Below are positions 1-11,467 of a stretch of DNA of 64,000 nt, piece after piece. Every line of letters starts with the position of its first letter. The first letter of the stretch is position 1. The notes beneath the pieces were generated by a model. That model was given only the letters and a program-made list of their open reading frames with translations, was not told where the DNA came from and made no database searches. The DNA is from Trissonchulus latispiculum (taxonomy: Eukaryota > Nematoda > Enoplea > Enoplida > Ironidae): the NCBI GenBank assembly GCA_030248195.1, contig JASAND010028288.1, positions 20,781 to 84,780 of the forward strand. Reading direction: 5' to 3'. The position numbers and the translations under genes were made by a program.

Positions 1-960
1 CCACTGCTTCCCAGCAAATTTTTTGGGACTTTGAAATTTTCGAAAATTTTGGTCCGACCAAGTGCCGAAATTTGGCAAACTTTGCCGGGCCACCCTGAAC
101 TACTGGAAAGACTTAGACCAAAGCGGATTATATGTACCTGTAGGGCATCTGTTGCGCTTCATGATGATATATGTCACACTGCTCTGACCCCTCCGGTGCG
201 ACCTGGGGGTGACCTGGAGTTGGCGGGAAAAAAAACCCACGGCGGGAAAAAAAAACCCACTTTTCAAAATTAAATTTTTTTTCTAACCATTGACCGGAAA
301 GGTCAAACCAATACATACATTTGTTTAATAGAGCCTATAGATTAAATTGGTATAGGTTTTACCTGGGTTCGTACTGTTATGGGTGGTCCAGGGGGTCTAA
401 ATCGGACACGGTGCCATTTCAAGCCAAAATTTCAATTTTGACCAAAAATGCTTATTTTTGCCTTAAAATGGATCTAGTTTGGCTCTAAATACAAGGAAAA
501 CACGTTTTCTACACGATAGGATGCTTAAACTGCCGAAAATAAACAATTTTTAAAAATTTCCAAAATTTGCCTATGTTTATGTGTTAAAGATACAACATTT
601 TCAAATGACCATATGACTTCAATTTTAATACAAAAACTAATATATTTTGATGCAGTTGTACTAAAAACAACCCGCTCTTTCATTTGGAATGGTTAGAAAT
701 GCTCCTGGCAGCTTGCCAAAAATTTTTTGGGGTGGGTTTTTTTTCCCGCATATGGGTTTTTTTTTCCCGCATTGGGTTTTTTTTCCCGCCAGTTTGGGAC
801 AATTTTTCTCGCTAACGGCACACCCTACAGAGGTGTTCTATAGCTCATAAGAAAGCTTACGACTAGGCCTAGCTACCTGTATAATCAGCATTTCGATATG
901 TCAAACCATTAAAAAGTTCTGGCCAAAAATCTGAAAAGTGGGTTTTTTTCCCCGCTTGAC
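1..960. repeat. Homopolymer-rich intergenic DNA with inverted GGCGGGAAAAAAAACCCAC units
   Basis: No credible gene. A unit made of GGCGGG, a run of 7-9 A and CCCAC occurs twice in direct orientation at about 222-262. Its complement occurs three times at about 728-797 and once more at about 938-957. The copies therefore flank the interval in inverted orientation, as in a decayed fold-back or MITE. Sequence between the copies is AT-rich and shows no coding pattern. Confidence 0.5.
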
Positions 961-1464
961 TATATATGAAACATTTATCAGCAGGAATTTGTTGAAAATT
1001 GGACTTCGGAACTGTGAGTGTTTTCGCAAGAAGTTTGTCTTCTGAAAAAAATTTTCGCGATTTCACTATCTTGTTTTCGACATATATAAATGAATACAAC
1101 GTATTATAATTATTTAACATTGTGTCGTTTTCACGACATTAAAGAAAGATCAAAGACCAATACGCTAAAGAAAAAACGCTAATGTTATAGCTGCGAACGA
1201 AATAAGAACAATTACGTAGATGCGCCGAAATTTTTCAAGAATGTCTTTTGTAAGTTCAAAACTTTTCCAGAAATTAATATATGAATAGTTGATTCAGAAA
1301 CCGTCCATTTTCGTGTGTTCCAAGAAAATTGTGCGGCCATGTGCGAGGGGTAAGTTTCGTAGAGCTGAACAGATTATATACATCTACAATTTTCATTTTT
1401 TAATCCACGTACGGTTCCTGCACTTGATGTGTTGTATAAAATGCTTTGATGCCCCAAACAATTT
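961..1464. other. AT-rich stretch without recognisable features
   Basis: Short open frames only, none with similarity I recognise. I see no RNA gene, promoter or repeat structure here apart from general A/T richness. Confidence 0.5.
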
Positions 1465-2122
1465 GGCACTTTATATATATATGTAGATGGGGGGGACAAA
1501 AATTTTGCCTTGGTCCCCCCTTATGGTTCGAAAAAATTTTTTGTCTCCGATTTGGCTGAAAACTTGCCCCTAGGGTAAATCGAGGTCGCTGATTTCAAAA
1601 ATCAAATCGAGAGATCGATCCGATCGATCTATCGATCAGTAGAATCGATCGATCAAAATCGATCAAAAAATTTTTTGTCTCCGATTTTCGCGAAAAGTTG
1701 CACCTAGGGTATAATTCGGGGGTGCTGATTCCGAATCTGCAATCGAAATTTCGTGAAAATCGATCGTTCGACCTTAAAAATCGATTTTTATCGATTTTTT
1801 AAAAATTCGTCAATATATAACTCGATTTTGGCAGCTCGTATCGAAATTTCGACTGCAGATTCGGAATCAGCACCCCCGAATTACCCTAGTGGCAACTTTT
1901 CGCGAAAATCGGAGACAAAACATTTTTTGATCGATTTTGATTGATCGATCCTACTGATCGATAGATCGATTGGATCGATCTCTCGATTCGATTTTTGAAA
2001 TCAGCGACCTCGATTTAGCCTAGGGGCAGGTTTTCAGCCAAATCGGAGACAAAAAATTTTTTCGAACCATAAGGGGGGACCAAGGCAAAATTTTTGTCCC
2101 CCCCATCTACCTACATAAGTGC
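1465..2122. mobile_element. Fold-back element 1 (long inverted repeat, about 290-bp arms)
   Basis: The left arm (about 1465-1755) reappears as its reverse complement at about 1838-2122, separated by about 80 bp. Matching landmarks run outward in order: the CGAAATTTCG core, GTGCTGATTCCGAATC, CGCGAAAA, blocks of GATCGATC, TTTTTTGTCTCCGATTT, and a G-run/C-run next to ATGTAGATGG / CCATCTAC. GGCACT and AGTGCC close the ends. Identity looks very high, so a single strand would fold into a hairpin of about 290 bp. There is no coding capacity, which fits a non-autonomous fold-back or MITE-type DNA element. No target duplication was identified. Confidence 0.85.
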
Positions 2123-2639
2123 CAACAATTTTGCGCAAAGGCAGTTTTGAACTATGTATATAGTGGAAAACAAAACATAGCTGATACAATACAACGCTTT
2201 AGCATCAACATCAATCAACAACAAACAACCATAAAGTTTTGGACTAAACTCAAATAAGCAACTGTACACACAAGGCGGGGGTCTGGGGGCGGCAGCCCCC
2301 ACCAAAAATTAGGAGAATTTTAAAATTTTTGACTCCAAATCGCATTTTTTAAGCATATTTTGGCTCAAATTTTTGCGTACTGTGGCGCAACGGTCCAAAA
2401 TTTTTTGCGTATTTCAGAAAAAAATTGCGTAATTTCGCAGTTTGTGGCGCAAAAAAACCCAGGCAGACAAAATTGAGTCAAAATTTGAGTCAAAATTAGT
2501 AAAAATTCGAAATTTTTTGCAAAAATTCGAAGTTTTTGCCAAAAAATCTAAGTTTTTCGACTAAATGAGCAAAAATGAAGAAATATTGTTGATTTTTAGT
2601 TGGAAATAACGTTTTTTCGTTGGAAATAACGCGAATTTT
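2123..2639. other. AT-rich flank, no gene seen
   Basis: Contains short A/T-rich direct repeats such as AAAAATTCGAAATTTTTTGC at about 2500-2560. Otherwise unremarkable, with no credible coding frame. Confidence 0.4.
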
Positions 2640-3800
2640 TTTCTGAATTTTTGACCGAAAATTTTTACCCCCCCCCCAAATTCGATTTTTCCGGACCCCA
2701 CCCCACCTCGAACCGGCTGACCCCACCCACCCTAATTTCGGCTACCCCCTCCCCCAACGATTTCTCAAGGTACACCTATGCTCCGGTACCCACACCCCCG
2801 TTGCGCAGTTTGTGGGTTTACGGTCCCATTCAGGCCATTTACATAGTTTTTACTATGCTGTATGCATAGTTTCACCAGGGGGGGGGGGGGGTTGGGGGCA
2901 TAGGTGTAATTGGGGGGGTTTTTTTAACCCCCCCCCCCAGCCATTTTTTCAAACCCCCCCCCCCAGAAATTTTTGGGGGCCCCCGGCCCCCCCCCAACTG
3001 GGGGGGGGGGGTAGTCGCGCCGAAGGCGCGAAAATTGGGCAAAAATTGGGCATTTTTAGGGCAAATTTTGCAAAATTTTTCAAAAAAGTCCAAATTTTTG
3101 GCTTCACTTGTTTATTATCGCGAGAAATACACGTTTATAACGGTTTTATGGTCTTCTAGACTCAATATTGACCTTATTCTGGACTCAGAAACATGTTGGC
3201 AATAAAGTTTTCGAGTTTAAAAACACTGTCTAATGTTAAAATTACTTAATGATTTCATGTTTTTCGGCATTAGCAATGGCTGAAAATGCGATTTTTGACA
3301 TAAAAATAGAAAAAATTTTTTGGGGGAGGTTTGGGGGGGGTCGTGGGGGGGGGGGTTTGGGAAGGTCTAAAAAGGGGGCCCCCCCAAAATTCGGGGGAAG
3401 GGGGGCCCCCCCAACCCCAAACCCCGTTACACCTCTGGTGGGGGGGGTACCCCCACCCAACCCCCCCCCAACCATTTTTGGAGCCAAAAAGTTAGCTAAA
3501 TTTTGCCCAAATATGGTCATTTTTTGAAAAATTTGTCTCAAATTATGACTTAAAATCGCTTTAAAACTGCGTATAAACGCCTAAAACTGTCAAAACAAGC
3601 CCTGTTTTCTCGAAAAAAGCATTAAAATACAGAAAATTTTGCATTTTTAGGCCATTTTTTGGATTTTTTGAGGTTCCAATTTGGGGGGGGGGGGTTCGGG
3701 GGGGGTACCCCATTACATTTCGCGGGTCGACCACCAAATTTCCATAGCTTACCCCTCCCCCAACCAAAATTTCCAGGGAAACTATATATACTATGCCCTT
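2640..3800. repeat. Alternating poly-G / poly-C tracts
   Basis: Runs of 7-14 G or C recur at about 2668, 2879, 2930, 2957, 2988, 3001, 3317, 3346, 3441 and 3679, and they switch strand several times within a few hundred bases. Several open frames exist here (for example 3249-3527 and 3242-3541), but they are Gly/Pro translations of the same tracts on both strands and are not genes. The tracts could form G-quadruplex or i-motif structures on either strand. Homopolymer lengths here are also the least reliable part of any assembly. Confidence 0.7.
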
Positions 3801-4600
3801 CCAATTGCCCACCTGTGACACAATCCCATTCAGACCTAACGACCCCACCTCGATCTACACATGACAATCTGGACAAAAAATATATAATTTAAAATAAATA
3901 TCTCACGGGTTTCAAAAAGCTAATCGCGTCCAAACAAAATCTATGTGTGATCAAATGAAGGATTTTACTAACATAATTTTGAAGATATAGTAATCTGGCT
4001 CCGCCGGCATGAAGTTAGCTCCTAAGTCCAGTTTTTGCAAATATCTCTGTACTTTACCGTGAACAAACGTTACCTTTGCGTGGAACAAACATGATCAAAC
4101 ACGACCAAACATTTGACTCCAGTCAGTGATTCGTTCACGAATTGGCGCGGCCAAGTTAACGGAAGTACTCTTTCCACCTTATGTGAGATCACCAACATTT
4201 CGGCTCAAAAAACCAGACAGCTAGCACAAATAGTGATGAAATTTCAAAATCCAGTCTGCGCTGTGTGACCTAGGCGTGACCAAATGAGGGACGACTGTGA
4301 TCAAACGTAACAGTTGTAACGCAGTAATAAGTTTTCAAAAATGTGAAGAGGGGGAGGGACGCAAGAGGTTGGAGGCTATATATGCTTGGAAACCGGAAAT
4401 AGATCTGACCATGATCAAACAAAGCAATGGCGCGTTCAAACGTGATCAAGCACACTGTTTTGTTTATGAGTAGGAATGGTTTGATCACGATGTGTGGACC
4501 AACTTCAAGAATCAGCCATATTTAAACCATCCGTAGCTTTTGTAGACATCACGTACGGAAGAGATATGCACACCGTCAAGCTCTTTTTTTGTTCTTTCAC
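3801..4600. repeat. Cluster of TGATCAAAC-type short repeats
   Basis: The words GATCAAAC/GATCAAAT or close variants occur repeatedly between about 3948 and 4500 (for example near 3949, 4092, 4308, 4412, 4445 and 4480). They are mixed with CAAACGT words. Spacing is irregular, so this is not a simple tandem array. It may be the remains of an older dispersed repeat. No gene is visible. Confidence 0.35.
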
Positions 4601-6602
4601 ATACAGGAGTCAAATAAATATTGTCTAATGCTTAACAAAATTTGGATTTTTCGCATGTTTTTAAAATTTGCATTTTCAAGAGTTCGTTATGTTATAAAAC
4701 TTTTCAACTAGTCATGGAGATTTCGAAAGATACCCATATTATGACGATTAGTAGAGTTTCTACAATCTGAAAATTGTAAAAGTGAAAAATTCCGGAAATT
4801 GGTTGCATTTTCAGGCAAAGATTCTAAGAGCAAGAATATGTAGCTCTACCAGCTCAGCATTTTGATTGCGATAAAGTTCGCGAGATTTTAAAAATTTAAT
4901 GTGAAGAAACTCCAAAATTCCGAGCTTTCTCTGATTTTTGAAATCTCGAGTTTTTGTAATTTTAAAATATATAAATTGTTGTGGTTTACTCCAAAGTTTA
5001 CGCTGCTATAAAGGGACAAAATTTGTACACACATTTTTGGTGGTGCAGTTGGGTGCTGTGGAAAAAGAGTAATTAAATCAGTTCTTCCCCACAGAATGTA
5101 CAAAAGCCGCTATTTTGTATTCACTTGATTTCTCTGTTCAACTCCTATTCTCAATCCTAGTTACAGATGACCTATCTGTAACCAGGAAGAGACTATCTGT
5201 AGCCGGCACTAGGGTTATCTGCAGCTAAGATTAATGTTTAGCTAACTTCGCTAATAATGCAGATAAATAGCTGGTAATTAGAGAATGTGGGACACACTTT
5301 TAACTACAGATAACCGTCTAAGCCGAGTTACAGGTAGATTTATTTGCAACTAAGTTTTACATGAAAGCTAAAGACTGTACACGCATCCAATTCTAGCAGA
5401 CTTGGCAGTTCCACCAGTTTCTAGTCGGTAGGGGATACCTGGGCACTCCATCGAGGTGTCAGTTGTTATATACGGTGGCCACAGGCTGATGAAAGTACGA
5501 ATCTTGCCAAACTCTTCGTTATTATGTACTCTTGATATAAATAAGCAGGAGCATCTCATAATGCTATCAATAACCAGCTTTGGCTGGCTTCTTTTCCTAT
5601 TTTCTGGACTGTTGAGTGTATTTTCAACTCTGTGTTTTTGACAGTGCTTGTGGAGATTAAAATAACTTCTGAATTCAGATTGGATGATGTGACACGCAAC
5701 ATCTTTTGGTCTGATCCGAACTAAAATTGTCCATGATAAATATTACCTGAAGTCGACGGCAAAACATGTTTAATAATTTTATACCTGCCTACCACAAATA
5801 ACACACCTTATTTCCTACGTTGCGTGCATTCACTTTTGTAAGACTTTATCTGTTGATGGCTTTTCGCTTAGCCAGGCAAACCTGTTCCATTTCAGGTCAA
5901 ATATTTGCTTAACGATAAATACTTTGTTCAAACATGGCTCGTAGCAGATGACGACTTTGACTTTGAGTTAAAAAAGCCCTTATATACCTAATAGGTGCAC
6001 CAAAACCGGCTTAGAGCTTCGCTGATAAAACATGATATATAGGCTTGATGACTATTTCAATGGGAATTCCTATCATTGTTCTTTCGTACGAATAGTTTAT
6101 TACATGTTTTGCTTCAGCTTTTCCTTTCAGTGTTGTAGTTTAGTCTTCTACCTATTTTTTTGTAAAGGGTGATGCTACAGTTTGGGTAACTTTGAAAAAG
6201 TTTAGAAAGGGCATTAAACGAGCCATGCTATGCTCTTAACGTGGGAGGGGTTAGGAAGAATCCACTCAGGACCCGAGTACCCCAGAATCCAGTCTCTCTG
6301 TTTTTAGCCAAATTTTGGGCTGTGTGAACTTTGTAAGTATATTTGAGATAATGGCGATCACTCAAGAACAGTCAACTATGTTTATAGTCATTCTGTGCAG
6401 AAAGATGAGTTGGTCATACTATTGCAGAGTGCTGGGGGTAATGCATTTGGGCAAGGTTTACTCAATTAGATCGAGCCACCGAGTTTCTGCGTTGAAGTCG
6501 AAAGCACTAACTACTCGGCTACAAATCTAGATTCTGGTGTACTTCATTGATTTCAACAGGAAATCTTGATATTTAAATACCTATGTTAAGATCAGACCTA
6601 AA
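4601..6602. other. Gene-free AT-rich interval with a weak inverted repeat
   Basis: No convincing coding frame. At about 5158-5340, words of the type AGTTACAGAT..ATCTGTAACC recur in both orientations (5158-5182 against about 5303-5335), suggesting a decayed MITE. Several 60-70-codon open frames exist but lack any recognisable motif or compositional support. Confidence 0.35.
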
Positions 6603-7297
6603 CTAAAGTCTGACCAAAAATGTAGAAAGTGAATTTGTTTTCTTTGTATCTCAAAAACGCTTCAAGATAGCTACCACAATGTATATATTCTCGGAACTGG
6701 ACTGATAAGATCTTTCTTTTCGTGAAAATTGTTTTGAAATTTCCCGTTCAATTTCAAAGGGCGCCGCTTTTATATATATGTCCAGAAAGATTGGTACATG
6801 GTACTACTGCGATTTCTTTAGGAAACATTTCCCCTTGCCTGAAAGTCCTACACAGTAAATTTCAACTTTTTTGGTTAGAAATTGCCTGAGTTATTCCCAT
6901 TTTTCCGACTTTGAAAATCCTTTGATCTCTGGATGGAAAAGTTTTTCCCTGAGCGAGTCATGAGTAGTAGCCAGTCAAAGTCGAAAAAGCGGCAAAGATC
7001 AAAGGATTTTTAAAATCGGAAAAATGGAATAACTCACGCAATTTCTAACCAAAAAAGTTGAAATTTGCTGTGTAGGACTTTCAGGCAAGGTTAAAAGTTT
7101 CCTGAAGAAATCGCGGTAGTACCATGTACCAATCTTTCTGGACATATATATAAAAGAGGCGCCCTTGAACGGGAAATTTCAAAAAAATTTTCACGGAAAG
7201 AAAGATCTCATCAGTCCGGTTCAGAGAATATTTTTGAAGCGTTTTTGAGATATAAAGAAAACAATTTCGCTTTCTACATTTTTTGGTCAGACTTTAG
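6603..7297. mobile_element. Fold-back element 2 (about 310-bp arms, 67-bp loop)
   Basis: The left arm (about 6603-6928) begins CTAAAGTCTGACCAAAAA and the right arm (about 6996-7297) ends with its complement. Shared internal landmarks in mirrored order include TGTAGAAAG, TCTCAAAAACGCTTC, AGATCTTTCTTT, TATATATATGTCCAGAAAG, GTACATGGTACTAC, TTGCCTGAAAGTCCTACAC and GATCAAAGGATTTT. A few substitutions and small indels separate the arms, so they are older than a fresh duplication. There is no open frame, which is consistent with a non-autonomous fold-back transposon or MITE. It shares no obvious sequence with fold-back element 1. Confidence 0.85.
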
Positions 7298-7671
7298 AAA
7301 ACCTTGAAGCGATTTAACATAGCGTTATTAACAAATCCAATGAAACGTAAGGTTGAACCTGCCTTTTGCTGAAGCGTCAGACATCTCTGTGCTACGTATT
7401 TGCTCTGTGTATTCCTCATTTATGTTGAGCGGCTGCCATAAAATCATACAATCTTCGACCAAAATAGCGCACTAACATAATTGCAACACAAAATTTCATT
7501 CTGTTGCACTGCCTAAGCCGAACCGAAGAAAACGCTAAAATTTTTTGATGTTGCTTTATCCCGTTTAGTTTTATAGATGATCCTATTGCCTAATAGAGAT
7601 TACCTAATTGCAACACAGTTGAAAGAAACAAGAAACTTCGCTATTTAAATTTCTCCTGTTGGCTTAGTAAA

Positions 7672-8157
7672 ATGACTTCACAAACTGTGCGAGACAATCC
7701 GGTAGGAAATCGACGGCCTTTCAGCATAACCTTAAGATCAGATACTTATCGAGAAGCCATCAACAGGAATCCCGATCCAGGCAGAGAAAGAGGAAATGAT
7801 CAACTGAACGGATCGTCCGCTTCCATTTCGTCTGGTCGAATGCTCACTTCGCCGAAAAGTGTCGGGAGTAGCGGCGGATCGAATCCCGTACTGGCCCAAA
7901 AACTACGTAAAGGAATGCCCAGTATGCAGACAATTTTAATGGTTTCTGGTCTACTTATTGTAGGACTTATGCTAATATTTAGCGGAGTGATTTTGTTGGC
8001 AACAGAGAACAATCGACAGCATCAGGAATTTGTAATAGCAGGATGCCTTTTTCTTGCACTAGGAGTGACAATGGTGATTGTTTGTGCTGTTCTGCAAAGG
8101 AAAAATTTCTTACGAAATATTGACATGTTGCAGAATCAGTTATTTGTGGGAAATTAA
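7672..8157 (+). CDS. Small two-span membrane protein, intronless
   Basis: A 161-codon open frame starting at an ATG in a plausible context (AAAATGACT) and ending TAA. The N-terminal half (residues 1-80) is hydrophilic and rich in Ser, Gly, Asn and Arg, so it is probably disordered. Two strongly hydrophobic segments follow, at about residues 88-110 and 119-141. They are separated by a short polar loop (TENNRQHQE) and followed by a basic tail (LQRKNFLR). There is no cleavable signal peptide, so a hairpin topology with both ends cytosolic is likely. The layout recalls small double-spanning proteins of the PIRT/TMEM type, but I recognise no family signature and assign no function. There is no frame damage, unlike the transposon ORFs nearby. 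An intronless gene or a retrocopy are both possible. Upstream A/T-rich DNA has no clear TATA box, and only weak ATTAAA-like polyadenylation signals follow. Confidence 0.7.
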   Translation: MTSQTVRDNPVGNRRPFSITLRSDTYREAINRNPDPGRERGNDQLNGSSASISSGRMLTSPKSVGSSGGSNPVLAQKLRKGMPSMQTILMVSGLLIVGLMLIFSGVILLATENNRQHQEFVIAGCLFLALGVTMVIVCAVLQRKNFLRNIDMLQNQLFVGN

Positions 8158-8774
8158 AATATTTTATAAATGAAATACATTAAACAAATTTTGCAACATA
8201 TAAATCCTGCAACGTTGCGTATGAGTATTGAGTATTATGCTAATCAGAGTACATACAACCAACATATTCTCTGTCAAATTCGTGGCCGTGGAGAGTTTTA
8301 TAAATTTTATTGCCCATACGGTAAATTTTAACGAGTTTTAAAAACTTTAAAACTAATTTTTACCTCAACGTTGTGGTCTTACTTGATGCTGAAATCGTGT
8401 TCAATTTTCATTCTTTAAAAATTAAACATTTTAAAGGTCTAAAATAAAATTCTAGTTTCAAGGTTTCGCACTTTAACATTTCCGGAGTATTTGGTGCATA
8501 AATTTCCCAGATTCATCCTTGTCTGAAGGTTTTTTGGTGGACTCGAAACAATGACAACTTTTCTCACTGCCTACATTTATTTAATACGGAATACCTCAAC
8601 TTTGAGGTAAAATCGGCTCGACAACCGTACGATTTACCACTTTAATTTTAAAAGCTCATTATACTGTTGGCACAATAAAAAAAATAAAATCAGCGAAATC
8701 GGAGAAAAGAAAACGATTGCATGACATCTATCGCAAATTTTCTAATGTGGTAAGCAATAGGCAAACGCCGGTGA
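8158..8774. other. Non-coding interval after the small membrane gene
   Basis: AT-rich, with no open frame of note. ATTAAA-like words just after the stop codon (about 8154 and 8180) could serve as polyadenylation signals for the upstream gene. Confidence 0.3.
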
Positions 8775-9690
8775 TTGTTCGCGGCTCGTTTTAGTGCAAC
8801 GCTGAAACGACAAGATTTATTGCGAGCGGAAAATGTGACTACTTTCGCGCAAAAATTTTGGAAATTTGTAAAATCTCATTCATCTCAAAATTCTGAGACT
8901 TCTATGATACAAACTCAGGACGACATGCTGTCAAGTAACTTAGAAATAGCGGAAGAGATGGCTTATTTATGTACAGTATTTCTGTATTTCTCATTAATTA
9001 TTTGACAATTTTGCTTTCCTAAAATAACTAGCTGTCGACTTAGTTCGAGTTCATTTTCATTGTACTTAAACAGTATCTAACTTTATCTAAGTATTTAACA
9101 AAGCATTTGTTAGAATTAAAACCAAAGCTTAGGATCTCAGATGAAATTCCTCAGTGGTTTATGGTAGCTTTTTCTCGTGAGTTAGCTTATCCCCTCTTCA
9201 GGACTTTAACTGCTCTTTCAATCAGAAGATACTTCCCCAAAGTGGGAAAATCTCCGTACATAAAAAGTCTTCTAAGCATGTTGTAAACCACTGCAGACCT
9301 ATTAATCTGCTATATTCTTGTACTAAAACTACGGAATGTATCATTGATGATGAATGAACTGATTGATTACCTAGAATCCAAAAGTTTGCTCCCTCTTAGT
9401 CCTAACGAACATGGGTTTAGGTCAAAAAGATCTACCATGAGTCAACACTGTATCACTGGGCACGTGAAATTGATATCAGGAATATTGTTGATTATGTGGC
9501 CAAAGTTTTGGACTAGAGGACATGATTACAAAGTAGTAGCTAACCACGTTAATTCAGATATAAGAAACTACTTGTTAGTGAGGTGGTTAGATATTGGAAT
9601 AGCCTCCCGGAAAATCATTTCTTGCACTTTAGTTTCGTCTGTCAAAATCGAATCGCAAACTTAAGATTTAACCTCATGCTGGCGGTCGGG
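8775..9690 (+). pseudogene. LINE (Jockey/CR1/RTE-like) reverse transcriptase relic, internally deleted
   Basis: Three fragments in the order of a non-LTR retrotransposon ORF2. The first (about 8775-9005) has KFWKFVKSHSS followed by a region of the EIAEEMA..F type, like the linker before the RT domain. The second (about 9130-9470) crosses frames and contains CRPINLL and EHGFRSKRSTMSQ, the classic RPISL and QHGFRxxRST motifs of RT. The third (about 9515-9670) has RGHDYK and YWNSLPENH, the conserved RGH...WNSLP C-terminal tail of this class. The catalytic FADD block is missing between fragments two and three, so the polymerase core has been deleted. Several frameshifts and stops are present. There is no poly-A tail that I can assign. 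Confidence 0.75.
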
Positions 9691-9899
9691 TGTCAGCAGT
9701 CGAAAATCAGTCCATCTTGGCCGCTGTCAGTCAAAATTATAGTAAATGCTCTTCAGTATATGTTGATTCAATGTATCTGTCTTTCTCGTATTTTAGCTTA
9801 AGTTGGTTTACAATTTTGTTTTTTTTGGCTGACATTGAATATCTAATAAAACCGTTAATAGAAAATAGATAATTAATAAAAACTAAAAAATGAGCTATA

Positions 9900-10115
9900 C
9901 TAAATTGCTTTAGGAAGCATCTTTCTAGCTTTTTTCTATCGCGAGATATAGCTAATTTCCTTAGTTTGGCGTGAAAATTAGCCATTTTGCTGAAATCGAA
10001 TAGTTCTTTATTTCTTGAGCTACACAAGCCATGAAATTAAACTAGACTACAGATTCAAAGGTTTCAAAGTGGCGAATTTCTCTAGGCATGGCCATCTTCC
10101 TAATATGCCGCAAGC
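9900..10115 (+). repeat. Dispersed repeat, second copy at about 56250-56440
   Basis: This stretch (GCTTTAGGAAGCATCTTTCT ... GAGATATAGCTAATTT ... TTGAGCTACACAAGCC ... AAATTAAAC ... CATGGCCATC) matches 56250-56450 in the same orientation, with perhaps 25-30% divergence. The second copy lies inside the 982-bp TTAA element in the GTPase gene. This copy may therefore be an old fragment of the same transposon family. No TTAA-flanked ends were found here. Confidence 0.6.
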
Positions 10116-11440
10116 CGTTATTATTAAAAATGCAAATTATAAAAACTTGTCCGCTGGGAGCTGCACGCTGTCATGGTTCGATGTTCGATCACCCGTGCGG
10201 AAGATTTTGCTGGATCTGGATGTAAGTATCAAAAGGCAGCAGTTCTGGTGTTCAGACACTATACATGCGCTTAAATTTGAATAAGCAGGTACAGGCGGCC
10301 GGTTTGTGTGTTCGCGGATCGCTGTCATGAGCTGCGGCTGCTGGCTGGGCGCGGGCCGGAGAAAGCGGCTAGCATAAACTTTATTTTGCACGCTATAGCC
10401 TGATCCTTCCCCTGTAAAACCTCGCTTACTTATATGAGTAGACGATTAATATGAAAAATAATGCTAATTTTAATATTACTTCATATAATTTCTAATATCA
10501 ATATGTGAATCTATGAATTAATTTATTTGTAAGTGCAAGCAACACGACAGCCGACTAATTAATTTTACATTTAAATTCCCAAGATTATCCTTAATATATA
10601 CTTTAGTTCATTTTAATTCAAATCAAGGCTGGTCTCGAATTTGCAATTAATTGATCAGTTCGTCAGCACAAAACTGCTTCGGAATATATACTTTGAGCGC
10701 ATAATTTGGTGTCGATCGATATCCGTAGCGGTGTGAATTATTTCGGTCAGTCTAAGCGTTATTTTCATCTGAAACTATAAAGTGTACTGCTAACTTCACG
10801 ACAAATTCATATTTTCGTCATTTTCACTTGAATTTCTAAAATGTAAGGCTAACTTCACTACCGATCAAACTAAATTATTACGTCTATGTATGGTCCAAGG
10901 CCGGACTAGCTAATTTTCACTTTTGATTCAAAATCGGGCGCGCAGTGCAGTTAGGTGTGAACTTTCATCAAAGGCGGTCGGGGCTTTGTACTACTTTTAC
11001 GCTCCGCTGGGTTTAATTTGTTGTGGCGTCGTCTGACCCTTATCCATTGTGTGGGGGATTTCTCTTCTCAGGTTTGTACGGTCTTGTGTTCTTTTGCCTT
11101 AAATTTTGTTCTGGTGCCTTCGCTTCTTATTTCTTTTGGAATTTATAGTTAATTTGTGATTTCTTTGAATTGTTTTGGCATAATTTCGTTGCTAAAGTAA
11201 ACTCGCCCATTTGTTAAAGTAAATTCGTATTTTAGTTAGGTCGTCTTTTTCTTGCTGTAGGTTAGGGTGATTGGAGCGAGTTGAATCTGACCTGTACACA
11301 CTCTGTCGAACTCTTGCAATCTTCTCAAATTTCCGGGAATTCGCTTGTCGGGGGTCACTCTCTAAGAGCGTACTTTCTACAGGTCTATTTCTGTGATTAA
11401 AATTGTTTGTCCAAAGATTTATTCAACCTAATCTCTACAA
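10116..11440 (+). other. Probable LTR/leader region of the gypsy element; no gene seen
   Basis: About 1.3 kb without a credible ORF, immediately 5' of the primer-binding-like site and Gag start. Composition becomes more GC-balanced after about 10900. The interval just before the primer-binding site ends ..CCTAATCTCTACA, acceptable as an LTR end (CA). By position it should contain the 5' LTR, but I found no second copy of it in the window, so the LTR limits cannot be fixed. Terminal TG is not assignable. Confidence 0.35.
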
Positions 11441-11441
11441 A

Positions 11442-11460
11442 CTGGCGACCGTTCTCAGGT
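11442..11460 (+). promoter_or_regulatory. Candidate minus-strand primer-binding site (TGGCGACCGTTCTCAGG)
   Basis: The TGGCGACC core is the form commonly seen just inside the 5' LTR of Ty3/gypsy and related elements. It sits 3-4 bases after a CA dinucleotide and about 25 bases before the first Gag ATG (11468). I cannot match it to a particular tRNA without a tRNA set from this genome. A similar TGGCGACGAGG site is present on the minus strand next to the LTR at the right end of the window. Confidence 0.6.
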
Positions 11461-11467
11461 GAGCAGC

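Noticed and set aside
2812..3541. Overlapping open frames on both strands in the G/C tracts
   Set aside because: They encode only Gly/Pro runs produced by homopolymers and have no independent coding support.
10400..11440. Defined 5' LTR for the gypsy element
   Set aside because: No matching 3' copy was found up to 37 kb, so boundaries would be guesses.
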